Assembly (NCBI RefSeq): GCF_025149785.1
Contig: NZ_CP102277.1
Coordinates: 2,976,001 to 3,040,000, forward strand
Length of the DNA: 64,000 nt
Source: Coprococcus comes ATCC 27758
GTDB lineage: Bacteria > Bacillota > Clostridia > Lachnospirales > Lachnospiraceae
Direction of reading: 5' to 3'
A model generated the notes under the pieces. The model worked only from the letters and a program-made list of their open reading frames with translations, made no database searches and was not told the DNA's origin. A program made the translations under genes and the position numbers. The first letter of the stretch is position 1. Every line of letters starts with the position of its first letter. Below, in pieces: positions 50,543 through 60,255 of this stretch.

Positions 50543-52624
50543 CTATTTCTTTTCCGTATTTTTATACGCCGTCTCATAGAACACTTCCTGTGAATCCAGC
50601 TTTTCTTCATTGATATCACGATCTACATAATCGCCGTCTGCAGTCAGTTCTTTTCCTTTTTCATCATCCTTCATCATGGTGTCAAACATCCAGTCCAGTC
50701 TTTCACGCAACGTATCATCCAGAACCGGAGCTGCAACCTCCACACGTCGGAGCGTATTTCTCGTCATATAATCAGCCGATGCAATATACACTTTTTCTCT
50801 GTCCGGCGTTCCGAAACGATAAATACGGGAATGCTCCAGAAATCTTCCGACAATGCTGATTACTTTAATATTTTCTGTGTATCCTTTGATACCAGGAATC
50901 ATACAGCAGATTCCACGGACGATCATTTCAATCTTCACACCTACCTGTGATGCTTCCACAAGTTTCTCAATGATCACTTTATCAGTCAGTGAATTGATCT
51001 TGATTCCGACATACGCATCTTTCCCGTTCTTTGCGTGACGTATTTCCTCATCGATCATATCGAGTACTTTATTCTGAAGACATTTCGGTGCAACCAGCAG
51101 GATGCGTGTTTCCTCTATCGTCTCACCTCGCATCAGGCAGGCAAATACTTCCGCCGCCTCTTTTCCGATTTCCTGCTTTGCTGTGATCAGTGACAGGTCT
51201 GTATATAAAGTAGAAGTCTTTTCATTATAGTTACCGGTTCCGATCTGAGTAATATATTCCAGACCTTTCTCTGTCTTTCTGGTGATCAGGCAAAGTTTTG
51301 AATGTACCTTGAATCCATTCAGTCCATAAATTACACGGCATCCGGCTTCTTCCAGCTTTCTAGAGTATTCAATATTACTTTCCTCATCAAATCTTGCTCG
51401 AAGTTCTACAAGTACCACAACTTCTTTTCCATTTTCCGCTGCCTCAACCAAAGCATCTACGATCTGACTTCGAACTGCCAGACGGTACAAGGTCATCTTG
51501 ATGGACACTACAGAATCGTCTCTTGCCGCTTCATAAAGCAGGTTGGTAAATGATTTAATATTTTCAAATGGATAAGATAACAGAACATCTTTCTGCTCAA
51601 TCTGTGCGATCAGACTTTCTTTTTCTTTCAACTGCGGTGTCATTCGCGGACTTCTCTTCTGATAGAACAGCTTTTCCTTTTCTGCTCCTTGCATTCTCAG
51701 ATAATTCTGGATTGCAAATACAAATGATAAATCAAGTGGTACTCTCGACATAAATACGTGGTTTTTATCCATATGGATATATTTACAGATCTCTGCGATC
51801 AGCTTTTTGTTGATCTTTCTGGAGAATTCCATGCGGACAGGATTCATACGTTTTCTCTGCTTTACCAGATTTTCCATGGCGTCTCTGTAATCCATATCTT
51901 CATCATAAATGGTTTCTGTATCAATATCCGCATTTCTCGTAATTCTCAGGAGAGATTTTTCTTTGATTTCATATTTTTTAAATAATTTCGGCAGAAAATG
52001 AAGGATCAGTTCTTCCGAAAGCATAAAGGTTCCCGGTCTGGTCGGGATATCGATCAGACGCTTAAACACATTATTGCTACACGGAATGATCGCAGTTTTT
52101 GTCTTTCCACCCTTCGTTGCAAGCAGTGCAACCGCATAGATCTCTTTATTCTGTAAGAATGGAAACGGCTGCTGTTTGCTGATGATATTCGCAGACAGAT
52201 ATGGTGCAATTTCATTATCAAAGTAAGTTTCCAGTAATTCCCCTTCTTTTCCTGAAAGCTTGTTGAAATTGATAATCCGGATTCCCTGCGGCTCTAGTTC
52301 TCCCATTAACTGCTCGTAAATAACTGCTTTCTTTATATCAAGCTCTCTTGTTGCATCAATGATCGCTTTTACCTGCTCTTTGCTGGTCATATTGGTTTTA
52401 TTCTCACGGACTACTTCCGATGATTCCATCTGATCCATCAGTGTACCTACCCGCACCATATAAAATTCATCCAGATTAGATTGATAAATAGACGCAAAAG
52501 TAAGTCGTTCTGCTAAAGGTACTCTCGGATTCCCTGCTTCATTTAATACTCTCTCATTAAATTTTAACCATGACAGTTCCCTGTTCATCATATATGGTTC
52601 TGGTTTTAACTGCTTCTTTTTCAT
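50543..52624 (-). CDS. ppk1: Polyphosphate kinase PPK1
   Basis: 693 residues, full length. N-terminal MMNRELSWLKFNERVLNEA and ASIYQSNLDEFYMVRVGTL, middle IKMTLYRLAVRSQIVDALVE and VLVELRARFDEESNIEYSRK, then GFKVHSKLCLITRK with the His (about 440) that becomes phosphorylated, and LEHSRIYRFGTPDRE (second catalytic His, about 591), ASADYMTRNTLRRVEV. It moves the gamma phosphate of ATP onto polyphosphate, reversibly. Mono-cistronic. ATG 52624 follows AAAAGGAG. Confidence 0.96.
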   Translation of the reverse strand: MKKKQLKPEPYMMNRELSWLKFNERVLNEAGNPRVPLAERLTFASIYQSNLDEFYMVRVGTLMDQMESSEVVRENKTNMTSKEQVKAIIDATRELDIKKAVIYEQLMGELEPQGIRIINFNKLSGKEGELLETYFDNEIAPYLSANIISKQQPFPFLQNKEIYAVALLATKGGKTKTAIIPCSNNVFKRLIDIPTRPGTFMLSEELILHFLPKLFKKYEIKEKSLLRITRNADIDTETIYDEDMDYRDAMENLVKQRKRMNPVRMEFSRKINKKLIAEICKYIHMDKNHVFMSRVPLDLSFVFAIQNYLRMQGAEKEKLFYQKRSPRMTPQLKEKESLIAQIEQKDVLLSYPFENIKSFTNLLYEAARDDSVVSIKMTLYRLAVRSQIVDALVEAAENGKEVVVLVELRARFDEESNIEYSRKLEEAGCRVIYGLNGFKVHSKLCLITRKTEKGLEYITQIGTGNYNEKTSTLYTDLSLITAKQEIGKEAAEVFACLMRGETIEETRILLVAPKCLQNKVLDMIDEEIRHAKNGKDAYVGIKINSLTDKVIIEKLVEASQVGVKIEMIVRGICCMIPGIKGYTENIKVISIVGRFLEHSRIYRFGTPDREKVYIASADYMTRNTLRRVEVAAPVLDDTLRERLDWMFDTMMKDDEKGKELTADGDYVDRDINEEKLDSQEVFYETAYKNTEKK

Positions 52625-52806
52625 TTGTCTACTTATCTCCTTTTGCTAATTTGAATATTTTATAGCTACGCTTAAGAATTAATTATACATCTGAATACGC
52701 TTTCATATCTACCTTCTTAAAGAACTGTTTTTGTAAAATTCATGTAAAATGATGCTTATACCAACTGACTTCCATATAATTCCCGGTCGGTAATCTTTGG
52801 TCATCT

Positions 52807-53313
52807 TCATTTCAATACTTTGCGATATCCCAAATATCCTGAAATCACACCGAACAGAATTCCTCCAAGAACATCTGTCGGATAGTGTACATACAGATAT
52901 AACCTCGATATTGCGATCAGACATGCCAGCACAAGCGCAAATTTCCAAAGCTTCTTTTCACCTGCTAGGTACAAAGCTGTTACCGAAGCAAACGAAGCTG
53001 CCGTATGTCCGGACGGAAAAGAATAATCATGAAGCTTTGCTACCAGAAGGTGTACACCTGTATTCACATCATATGGTCTTGTCCGTGCTACAAGATTTTT
53101 CAAAACAATATTGCAAAGTAATACATCTACTACTAAAGCAGCCACCATAACCGCACCGCTTTTTCTCGTTTTAGGAATCAGAAGCAATACTATGCTCAAC
53201 ACAATCCATATAATTCCTGCATCCCCAAGTCTTGTGATAAATACCATGATTTTATCCAGAAAAGGCGTATGCAACGTCTGGATCCAATCCAAAATATTTA
53301 ATTCAATGTTCAT
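52807..53313 (-). CDS. PAP2-family membrane phosphatase
   Basis: 168 residues with five to six helices. The three PAP2 signature parts are complete: KNLVARTRP, YSFPSGHTAAS and SRLYLYVHYPTDVLGG, forming the phosphatase site at the outer membrane face. Likely substrates are undecaprenyl pyrophosphate or phosphatidate-type lipids; small Clostridial members are often assigned to bactoprenol recycling. GCAGGAGGAAA is ahead of the ATG. Upstream of PPK1 but separated by 182 bases without a recognised signal, so co-transcription is uncertain. Confidence 0.9.
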   Translation of the reverse strand: MNIELNILDWIQTLHTPFLDKIMVFITRLGDAGIIWIVLSIVLLLIPKTRKSGAVMVAALVVDVLLCNIVLKNLVARTRPYDVNTGVHLLVAKLHDYSFPSGHTAASFASVTALYLAGEKKLWKFALVLACLIAISRLYLYVHYPTDVLGGILFGVISGYLGYRKVLK

Positions 53314-53419
53314 AAATTTCCTCCTGCTTTCTTCATCAGTATTTTTACTTTTCTATAGAATAACATAGATTACAGTTTATATGAATTTTTAGAATTACAA
53401 ATTTTTTACAAACAATCTT

Positions 53420-53610
53420 TTGAAAAATGACGGTTACACAGGGCGTAACTTCAACCGTCCCGGATTTCAGGCAATGCTTGCAGAAGCCGAAGCCGGGAAA
53501 ATCGGCACAATTATCGTCAAGGATATGAGCCGTTTCTGCAGAAACTATCTTGAGGTCGGCTTTTATACCGAGATTCTGTTCCCCAAGAAGCAGATACGCT
53601 TTATTGGCAA
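53420..53610 (+). pseudogene. Fragment of a large serine recombinase
   Basis: The frame reads NDGYTGRNFNRPGFQAMLAE, AEAGKIGTIIVKDMSRFCRN and YLEVGFYTEILFPKKQIRFI. This is the middle of the resolvase domain of TnpX-type recombinases (compare DDGWSGTNFERPSFQ and VVTKDLSRLGRNYI in the intact enzyme at 58264). The catalytic Ser region and everything after RFI are missing. It is joined directly to an unrelated surface-protein fragment, so this is a scar left by element loss or rearrangement. Confidence 0.8.
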
Positions 53611-53781
53611 GAAGCGGTGGAAAAAGCCGACACCGTAACGGCGAAACTGAAAGACGATTCCAAACTTTCCTAGACCGGCGATACAAGCAACCTTGCACTG
53701 TGGATTGCCCTGTTGTTCATCAGCGGCGGTGCAGCCATTGGCACAACGGTTGTAAGCAGGAAGAAAAAATACAATAGATAA
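53611..53781 (+). pseudogene. C-terminal fragment of a sortase-anchored surface protein, sorting motif destroyed
   Basis: EAVEKADTVTAKLKDDSKLS, a TAG at 53671-53673, then TGDTSNLALWIALLFISGGA, AIGTTVVSRKKKYNR and stop. The TGD, hydrophobic stretch and basic tail are a cell-wall sorting signal. The motif reads LS-stop-TGD where LPKTGD would be expected; two single-base changes (CCC to TCC, AAG to TAG) would explain it. The start of the protein is absent. A hairpin with T-run at 53820-53850 follows. Confidence 0.75.
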
Positions 53782-53817
53782 TTGAATAGCGTTCCCTTGC
53801 TCCATCTTCCGAGCAAG

Positions 53818-53852
53818 ACAAAAGCGTCGTAGCAATACGGCGCTTTTTTGTT
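53818..53852 (+). terminator. Terminator behind the surface-protein remnant
   Basis: ACAAAAGCG / CGC-TTTTTTGT inverted repeat with a six-T run, on the plus strand. From here to 54040 I see no gene; the sequence resembles non-coding parts of conjugative transposons. Confidence 0.65.
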
Positions 53853-54040
53853 ACCCGGAAGTGACAAACAGCGGCTTTTGAATGGTTAGCGGTAAAGGAT
53901 ACCGCCGTCAAAACAAAGCCGCTCATATCGAAAGAAAACGCCCAAAATCGTTCCGGAACTATACAGCGGGAAACGGTTTTGAGCGTTTCTGTGTTTCGGG
54001 AACAAATCGGCAATTAGGCAGCGAAAAGGAGGTGCTCGCT

Positions 54041-54121
54041 ATGCCCCGTATGCCGAAATACCTCAAGAGAGAATGGGCATTCTTTCTTGATGAGCGTGGC
54101 AGGAAGAAATATAGTAAGTGA
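54041..54121 (+). CDS. 26-residue remnant of a small conjugative-element protein
   Basis: MPRMPKYLKREWAFFLDERG followed by RKKYSK and stop. AAAGGAGG lies eight bases before the ATG. Small proteins starting MPRMPKK.K.EW.FFL..RGRI.YN are common cargo of Tn1549-like elements and are about 45 residues long with Cys pairs in the second half; here the second half is missing. It may still be translated but is probably a relic. Comparison is from memory of the family pattern, so moderate confidence only. Confidence 0.5.
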   Translation: MPRMPKYLKREWAFFLDERGRKKYSK

Positions 54122-54148
54122 ATTTTGATGCCAAAAAAGAAACTCAAT

Positions 54149-55786
54149 CTATTTGCCAGTAAATGCAATTATCACCGCCTCATAAGGACGCAATATATTT
54201 CCTTCTCTGTCGTCCTCATAATTCCGGATCCAGACTTCCCCGGCTTTCCACTCATCAAGCAATGGGCAGCTAACTTCCTCATCCGTAAAGTTTGTACATA
54301 CCAGCATCTTTGTATGCTCATCTGTTCTCGTATAGGCGAAAATTCTCTCATCTTCCGGCAGAAGAAGTTCAAATTTTCCATTCACGAATACTGGATTTTC
54401 TTTTCTTAAACGAATCAGCTTCTGATAATAGTAAAATACCGAATTTTCATCTTCCAGTGCCTCTTTGGCATTGATTCTGGTATAATTTGGATTCACGGCA
54501 AACCATGGTTCTCCTGTTGTGAATCCTCCGTTCTCATCCCCGCTCCACTGCATCGGAGTACGGGCATTATCACGGCTTCTTGCGTAGATAGACTGCATGA
54601 TTTCTTCTGGCTGATATCCTTTTTCCAGACGCTCTTTGTACATATTCAATGTCTCAATATCTTCATATTCCTCAATGCTGTCAAACTGCACATTCGTCAT
54701 GCCCAGCTCTTCTCCCTGGTAAATGTAAGGAGTTCCCTGCATTCCATGAAGCATTGTCGCCAGCATTGTTGCCGACTCTTTTCTGTATTTTCCGTCATTT
54801 CCCCAACGCGACACGATTCTAGGAAGATCATGGTTATTCATGAACAGACTGTTCCATCCTGTCTGATATAAAGTATTCTGCCACTTTGCAAGGCATTTTT
54901 TCAGCTTAACCAGATTCAATGGAATCGTATCCCATTTTTCTTTTCCTTCTTCCTGATCAAGCATAATGTGCTCAAACTGAAAAACCATAGAAAATTCACT
55001 GCCATCTGGATTACTATATTTCTTTGCAATTTCCGGTGTTGCTCCCCAGGCTTCTCCAACAGTGATCATATCCCCCTTCTGAAATGTTTCTCTGCTTAGT
55101 TCACGCAGAAATTCATGCAGCTTTGGTCCATTATTTGTGATCTTAAGATCTGGCTCTTTTGCAATCTGATCGATTACATCCAGACGAAATCCGCCTGCTC
55201 CTTTTTCCATCCACCAGAGAATCATATCATAGAGCTCTCTTCTCACTTTCGGATTCTCCCAGTTCAGATCTGGCTGTTTCACTGAAAACTGATGAAAATA
55301 ATACTGTCCCAGTTCTGGAACCCACTCCCATGCCGGTCCTCCGAACGCAGAATTCATATCATTTGGGTAAATACCTTCTTCTCCGTCACGCCACACATAA
55401 TAATCATGATACGGATTGTCTTTGCTTTTCTTTGCCTCCAAAAACCATCTGTGTTCATCTGAAGTATGATTCAGCACAAGATCCATCATAATTCGGATTC
55501 CGCGTTTCTTTGCCTCCGCAAATAACTGTTCCATATCTTCCATTGTTCCGAACATCGGCTCAATATCCTGATAATCTGAAATATCGTATCCATTGTCATC
55601 CTGTGGCGAACGATACACCGGTGAGAGCCAGATTGCATCTATTCCAAGTTTTTTCAAATAATCCAATCTGCTGATAATTCCTGGAATATCACCGATTCCA
55701 TCTCCATCCGAATCTTGAAAGCTTTTCGGATAAATCTGATATACAACTGCATTTTTCCACCATTTATTCTTATTTCTCATACTCAT
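54149..55786 (-). CDS. GH13 alpha-glucosidase (oligo-1,6-glucosidase type)
   Basis: 545 residues. (beta/alpha)8 barrel of GH13 subfamily 31: AVVYQIYPKSFQDSDGDGIG, DLVLNHTSDEHRWF, GGFRLDVIDQIAKEP (nucleophile Asp, about 200), TVGEAWGATPEIAKKY (acid/base Glu, about 243) and MNNHDLPRIVSRWG (Asp, about 318). The Val after the nucleophile (DVID) is typical of alpha-1,6 specificity. It splits isomaltose-type oligosaccharides in the cytosol; no signal peptide. An AraC regulator gene precedes it on the same strand (70-base gap) and may control it. No sugar transporter is adjacent. Confidence 0.92.
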   Translation of the reverse strand: MSMRNKNKWWKNAVVYQIYPKSFQDSDGDGIGDIPGIISRLDYLKKLGIDAIWLSPVYRSPQDDNGYDISDYQDIEPMFGTMEDMEQLFAEAKKRGIRIMMDLVLNHTSDEHRWFLEAKKSKDNPYHDYYVWRDGEEGIYPNDMNSAFGGPAWEWVPELGQYYFHQFSVKQPDLNWENPKVRRELYDMILWWMEKGAGGFRLDVIDQIAKEPDLKITNNGPKLHEFLRELSRETFQKGDMITVGEAWGATPEIAKKYSNPDGSEFSMVFQFEHIMLDQEEGKEKWDTIPLNLVKLKKCLAKWQNTLYQTGWNSLFMNNHDLPRIVSRWGNDGKYRKESATMLATMLHGMQGTPYIYQGEELGMTNVQFDSIEEYEDIETLNMYKERLEKGYQPEEIMQSIYARSRDNARTPMQWSGDENGGFTTGEPWFAVNPNYTRINAKEALEDENSVFYYYQKLIRLRKENPVFVNGKFELLLPEDERIFAYTRTDEHTKMLVCTNFTDEEVSCPLLDEWKAGEVWIRNYEDDREGNILRPYEAVIIAFTGK

Positions 55787-55856
55787 TCTCGATATCTCTC
55801 CGGCAGATTTTCTGATTCTACCGGGATATACTCTCCTTTCTAACCATATACCTGGC

Positions 55857-56708
55857 TTATTTTTTTCTATATTTTAACGGAGAAACTCCATATGTTTTTT
55901 TGAAGCTTCTGATAAAATAGCTTACATTCTGATATCCACTCTGCATTGCAATCTCTGTAACAGGAATATCCGTATCTTGTAACAGCTGTTTTGCATGCTC
56001 TAACCTTAAATGTGTTATATATTGCGAAAGGGTAATATGAAAATGTTCCTTAAAATATCGCGATATATATTTTTCCGAAAGATGAAACTGCTCACTAAAT
56101 TCTTTTAATGATATCTTTTCCATAAAATTCTGCTGTATATATGAAATCATTTCTTTTTCTACAGTATTTCTCCCGCTTTTATCATTTTCGATTACAAAGC
56201 CCTTCTCCCACATTTCAAGAATAAACTGTAAAAGAATTATTTTTGTTTTTATCTGAGCAGTTATTGGGGACTCAGTTTTCTTGTTTTTTGCCATATATAT
56301 TTCAACCAACTGCTCACATAGTTCTTTTGCTGTATCTTTTACTCTTGGCCTTATCATCAGATGACCATTTTTTAACGGCTCCAGTAATTTATCATCCAAC
56401 ATGTCATTTATGCAAAAAGATATGTATTTTAATGGAAAAAGGAAAGTAAAATAATCCACTGTACCAGTCTGTGAACCCATAAAATGCAGATTGCCCGGCG
56501 ACACTACAAAAGCATCCCCGGGGGTTCCAATATAATTTTCTCCTGATATACTTACAGTCAAAAAACCACTTTTTACATATATAATTTCCAGTTCATCATG
56601 CCAATGAACCGGTATCTGAAATGATCGTCCTTCATTTTTTATATGATATGTACTAAACGGATCATCCTTTGTACCATGTGGTTTATTTTCCTTTAATTCA
56701 AAGTACAT
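55857..56708 (-). CDS. AraC-family transcriptional regulator
   Basis: 283 residues. N-terminal cupin sensor (VHWHDELEIIYVKSGFLTVS, GDAFVVSPGNLHFMG) and C-terminal double HTH (SLKEFSEQFHLSEKYISRYF, then VTEIAMQSGYQNVSYFIRSF with KKTYGVSPLKYRK). Probably senses a sugar and activates nearby genes, such as the alpha-glucosidase gene downstream. It lies 8 bases after the MATE gene and may be co-transcribed with it. Confidence 0.92.
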   Translation of the reverse strand: MYFELKENKPHGTKDDPFSTYHIKNEGRSFQIPVHWHDELEIIYVKSGFLTVSISGENYIGTPGDAFVVSPGNLHFMGSQTGTVDYFTFLFPLKYISFCINDMLDDKLLEPLKNGHLMIRPRVKDTAKELCEQLVEIYMAKNKKTESPITAQIKTKIILLQFILEMWEKGFVIENDKSGRNTVEKEMISYIQQNFMEKISLKEFSEQFHLSEKYISRYFKEHFHITLSQYITHLRLEHAKQLLQDTDIPVTEIAMQSGYQNVSYFIRSFKKTYGVSPLKYRKK

Positions 56709-56716
56709 ACTCTCTC

Positions 56717-58039
56717 CTATACTTCTACAAGACCTTTACTCTTCCATTTTCCACTCTTCCATCTAAGTACCATTCCCACTGCTCTCGCACATTCGTCACC
56801 TGCCATAGCAATATATGCTCCTACAGCCAGAAGTCCCATGTGTATTCCGAGAAAATAGGCTCCGCCAACTGCAAACAAATACATAAATATCGCACCTAAT
56901 ATAACCGGAAAAAATGCGTCTCCGCTCGTTTTTAACGCCTGCCCATATACAAGGTTTGTTACCCTTCCAAGTTCAAGAAATATATCTACTATTAACAACT
57001 TTACCACAAGATTTATCATCTGTATATCATCCGTAAATATATGCACGATAAAATGTCCGGTAAATGCAAAGGTCACGGAAAAGCATGTCGCTGTGATGAT
57101 ACCATATATCGCAGCTTTTCTCGTTCCCCTGTTACATTCCTCAAACTCTTTTGCTCCAATTCTCCAGCCGGTCATAATTGCATTTGCCTGAGCAAGGGCA
57201 GCTCCCACGCAATACGAGAAATTTGCAATCTGTATCGCATATGAACGCGCTGTAACATTCATTCCATCCACATCCATCTGATTCATAAAACGCACTATAA
57301 ATGTCATTGCGATATTGTAAAGTGCTGTTTCAAACGCAGAAGGAAAACCAATCTTAACAATCTGTGCAAATATCTTTCTTGATGTAATTCGCTCAGGACT
57401 CTGCTTTGCTTTTATAAGTACAGCCCCCATGCCGGCTACAATAATAAGATTTACAACTCTCGAAATAACCGTGGCAACAGCAACTCCCATCACACCCCAG
57501 TTGAATGCAAATAAAAATACTGAATTAAGTATTATATTGAGAACATTTCCAACAACAGTTCCTATCAAAGAATGTTTTGTATATCCAAACACTCTCAAAT
57601 AACTGGAGAAAATAGGAATCAGTGCATTTAAAAAACATGCGCCACCAACAATTCTAAGATATATTTCAGCCGGCTCAAGCAAAGCCGGAGCAATACTTAC
57701 GATTCGAAGTATCCCACCAGAAAAAGCAGCAAGAACGACAGACATTACGATACCTATCAATGCGTTGAATATAAGTCCAAGTTGCCTTGCCTGATATGCT
57801 ATCCCCGGTCTTCCGGCTCCGATATTTTGTGACATAACAGCTATCATACCCGACGATATTACTCCAAACATAATAATAAAAACACCTATATATGTATTTG
57901 CTGTTCCCACTGCTCCTACAGCCTGATCACTTACAGATGATAGCATAAGCGTATCAACCATACCTGAAAGCATATAAAATAAAGTTTCTAAGCATATTGG
58001 CACAGATAGCTGTGTTAATGTTTTTCTTTCCGCTGCCAT
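56717..58039 (-). CDS. MATE family efflux transporter
   Basis: 440 residues, twelve probable helices: LTQLSVPICLETLFYMLSGM, VDTLMLSSVSDQAVGAVGTA, MSQNIGAGRPGIAYQARQLG and MDVDGMNVTARSYAIQIANF are typical. AGGAGAAAAACT precedes ATG 58039 (an extension to 58060 is not supported). Third MATE gene in the window; sequence differs clearly from the other two, so not a recent copy. Followed closely by the AraC gene. Confidence 0.9.
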   Translation of the reverse strand: MAAERKTLTQLSVPICLETLFYMLSGMVDTLMLSSVSDQAVGAVGTANTYIGVFIIMFGVISSGMIAVMSQNIGAGRPGIAYQARQLGLIFNALIGIVMSVVLAAFSGGILRIVSIAPALLEPAEIYLRIVGGACFLNALIPIFSSYLRVFGYTKHSLIGTVVGNVLNIILNSVFLFAFNWGVMGVAVATVISRVVNLIIVAGMGAVLIKAKQSPERITSRKIFAQIVKIGFPSAFETALYNIAMTFIVRFMNQMDVDGMNVTARSYAIQIANFSYCVGAALAQANAIMTGWRIGAKEFEECNRGTRKAAIYGIITATCFSVTFAFTGHFIVHIFTDDIQMINLVVKLLIVDIFLELGRVTNLVYGQALKTSGDAFFPVILGAIFMYLFAVGGAYFLGIHMGLLAVGAYIAMAGDECARAVGMVLRWKSGKWKSKGLVEV

Positions 58040-58263
58040 AGTTTTTCTCCTCACATACAATTCAAGAATATCATATCAATAATACGATATATTTCTATGT
58101 AATTCTTGTATAATATCATGTGAAAATTGCACTATTTCTACTTTATCTTAAAGAGCACTGGGTGCGAACTAAATTGATTACTCATGCTTACAAGGATTTG
58201 CAAATCAGGATAACTTTTTCCCGTTTCCCTTAATTAAAGATATTGTTGGGTAAAAAAGAAAGG
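58040..58263. mobile_element. Probable left junction of the conjugative transposon
   Basis: The base composition changes here from AT-rich chromosomal to clearly GC-richer sequence beginning at the recombinase stop (58264). Tn4451/Tn1549-type elements end shortly after their serine recombinase gene, so the left end should lie in these 220 bases. I cannot fix the exact base: no duplicated target is visible because the right end is outside the window. The AT-rich part near 58075-58115 is probably the promoter of the MATE gene. Confidence 0.5.
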
Positions 58264-59886
58264 TCAGTCGATTTTGCCGATGAAGCGGTAGTAGATTTCT
58301 ACTTCCTGCTCACGACTTCCGTCCTCGCCCTTGACAGCTTCGTGGACGGTTATTTTTTCAATTAGAGTGTTCAGAAGTTCGGCGGTCAGCTCCACAGGGT
58401 TGACATACTGTTTCATCAGGGCAATCCACTTTTCAGCATCCGCTGCGGTCTGTACGGCGGCTTCCATCGTTTCGTGAAGCTGCCGGATTTTTGTTTCAAG
58501 CTCCTTTTGCTCGTTCTGGTACTTCTTGGACAGCATATTGAAGTTATACTCGGTTATGCGTCCGGCAGACCAGTCCTCATACATTTTAGCAAACAGCCCG
58601 TCAACCTCGGCTTTACGCTTCGCTGCCTTTTTCAGCTCCGCAGCCTGCTTTTTCTTCGCAGAGTTTCTTTCCCTGTCGCTGGCATTGAGCAACCGTTTCA
58701 GCAGCTTGTCCTCGTCTTTCTGTACCTGCATAGACCAGTATTGCAGTCTTGCAAGCACATAGGCGTACAGTACATCATAGCGGATATAGTGCATGGAACA
58801 CTGGCGTAATCCCTGTCCGTACTTACTGCAATGGTAGTGTGCATAGGGATTTTTGTTCTGGCTGTTTACGCCATAAGCCAATGACCATCCGCAGTCCGCA
58901 CATTTTACCAGCCCGGAAAATATCTGCGTTGTGCCATTCTTCTGTCGCCTGCGTCTGCTTGCAATCAGCTCCTGAACTTTTTGGAACACTTCTTCAGAAA
59001 TAATGGCTTCGTGGGTATTTTCCACACGATACCATTCTTCCTGCGGCTTCCGCACTTTTTTCTTGTTCTTGAATGAAATGTTGCTCTGCTTGTTGTGAAC
59101 GCTGTGACCGATGTAGGTTTCCTCTTTCAAAATGCTCTTGACCTGTGCAATCGTCCACGCATAGGCTTTTTCTGCGGGCGCACCGGCATAGATATTGGCG
59201 AAAGTCCCGTATCTTTCATAGTTCAGCCAGCCGGGGGTAGGTACTTTTTCCTCCACCAGAATCCGTGTAATGCTGGCGGCTCCACGCCCGTGTACGGCAA
59301 GGTCAAAAATCTTCTCTACAATCCAGCGTGTTTCCGGGTCAATCAGAAGATGACCTTTTTTGTCCGGGTCTTTTACATAGCCCAGCGGTGCATAGGCTCC
59401 ATAGTGTGCGCCATTGGCAAATCTTGTGTGCATGGCAGCCTTGACCTTTTTGCTGGTCTGTCGGGCGTGCATTTCATTCAGGATGTTTAAGAACGGGGCA
59501 AGCTCGCTTTCTCCGTTGATGGTGTCCACATTGTCATTGATGGCAATGTAGCGTACTCCCTTGCTGGGAAAATAGATTTCCGTGTACTGACCGGTCAGGA
59601 TATAGTTTCTTCCCAGACGGGATAAGTCCTTTGTGACAACGCAGTTGATTTTCCCGTCCTCGATGTCATCAATCATCCTTTGGAAACTTGGACGCTCGAA
59701 ATTTGTCCCGCTCCATCCGTCGTCAATGTACTCGTCTACAACGGTCAGCCCATGCTCGGCGGCATACTGTCTAAGCATCATTCGCTGGGTCTGGATACTG
59801 CCGCTTTCTCCCTGTAATTCATCGTCACGGCTCAATCTCAAATATAGTGCAGTGTTATAAATCGTTGTATTGTATGGTTGTTTCAC
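58264..59886 (-). CDS. Large serine recombinase (TnpX-like) of the conjugative transposon
   Basis: 540 residues. Resolvase domain with ALYLRLSRDDELQGESGSIQ (catalytic Ser in LRLSRDD), DDGWSGTNFERPSFQRMIDD, VVTKDLSRLGRNYI and GVRYIAINDNVDT. Then a recombinase domain with GYVKDPDKKGHLLIDPETRW, a zinc ribbon CADCGWSLAYG / HYHCSKYGQGLRQCSMHYIR, and a long coiled coil (about 395-470, KKKQAAELKKAAKRKAEVDG). It cuts and joins the element ends. GTG 59886 is chosen as start because AAGGAGG lies nine bases before it; no start codon with a site is found further upstream. Confidence 0.93.
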   Translation of the reverse strand: MKQPYNTTIYNTALYLRLSRDDELQGESGSIQTQRMMLRQYAAEHGLTVVDEYIDDGWSGTNFERPSFQRMIDDIEDGKINCVVTKDLSRLGRNYILTGQYTEIYFPSKGVRYIAINDNVDTINGESELAPFLNILNEMHARQTSKKVKAAMHTRFANGAHYGAYAPLGYVKDPDKKGHLLIDPETRWIVEKIFDLAVHGRGAASITRILVEEKVPTPGWLNYERYGTFANIYAGAPAEKAYAWTIAQVKSILKEETYIGHSVHNKQSNISFKNKKKVRKPQEEWYRVENTHEAIISEEVFQKVQELIASRRRRQKNGTTQIFSGLVKCADCGWSLAYGVNSQNKNPYAHYHCSKYGQGLRQCSMHYIRYDVLYAYVLARLQYWSMQVQKDEDKLLKRLLNASDRERNSAKKKQAAELKKAAKRKAEVDGLFAKMYEDWSAGRITEYNFNMLSKKYQNEQKELETKIRQLHETMEAAVQTAADAEKWIALMKQYVNPVELTAELLNTLIEKITVHEAVKGEDGSREQEVEIYYRFIGKID

Positions 59887-59993
59887 GGTTAAAAATCCTC
59901 CTTCTAAAAGAAACAACCCACGCTTATACAATACTCGCTGATACAAGTATATCATAAGCGTGGGCTGATTGACAGTCGTTATTCCGTATTTTT

Positions 59994-60179
59994 TCAGGAA
60001 GCGGCGGCAGCGTGCTGGATCACATCTTCCAGCAGGCTGTCAAGCGGCTTCCCATCCTGTGCGAAATGCTCCGATACCTTGATACGGACTTTCCCCATGA
60101 CAAAATACTGGGTGCCGTCTTTTTCGGTAAGCAGGGTGCCGCTATTTTTGTTATTGCTCTCGTTTTTGTTTTTTGCCAT
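59994..60179 (-). CDS. tnpW: TnpW-like small transposon protein
   Basis: 61 residues. After a basic Asn-rich start (MAKNKNESNNKNSGTLLTEK) comes DGTQYFVMGKVRIKVSEHFA and a short helix (GKPLDSLLEDVIQHAA). This pattern is the TnpW family coded next to TnpX-type recombinases; function unknown, perhaps an accessory factor in excision. GGAGG is ahead of the ATG. 107 bases before the recombinase gene on the same strand. Confidence 0.82.
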   Translation of the reverse strand: MAKNKNESNNKNSGTLLTEKDGTQYFVMGKVRIKVSEHFAQDGKPLDSLLEDVIQHAAAAS

Positions 60180-60255
60180 AGGCAGTTACCTCCATAAATG
60201 AAATATGCCCGACAAGGGAATGTCAGGCAGGTGTACAGCCGCGGACTGTCTCCAT

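Noticed and set aside
31267-58039. Three MATE genes as products of recent duplication
   Set aside because: The proteins differ strongly along their whole length and lie in unrelated operons.
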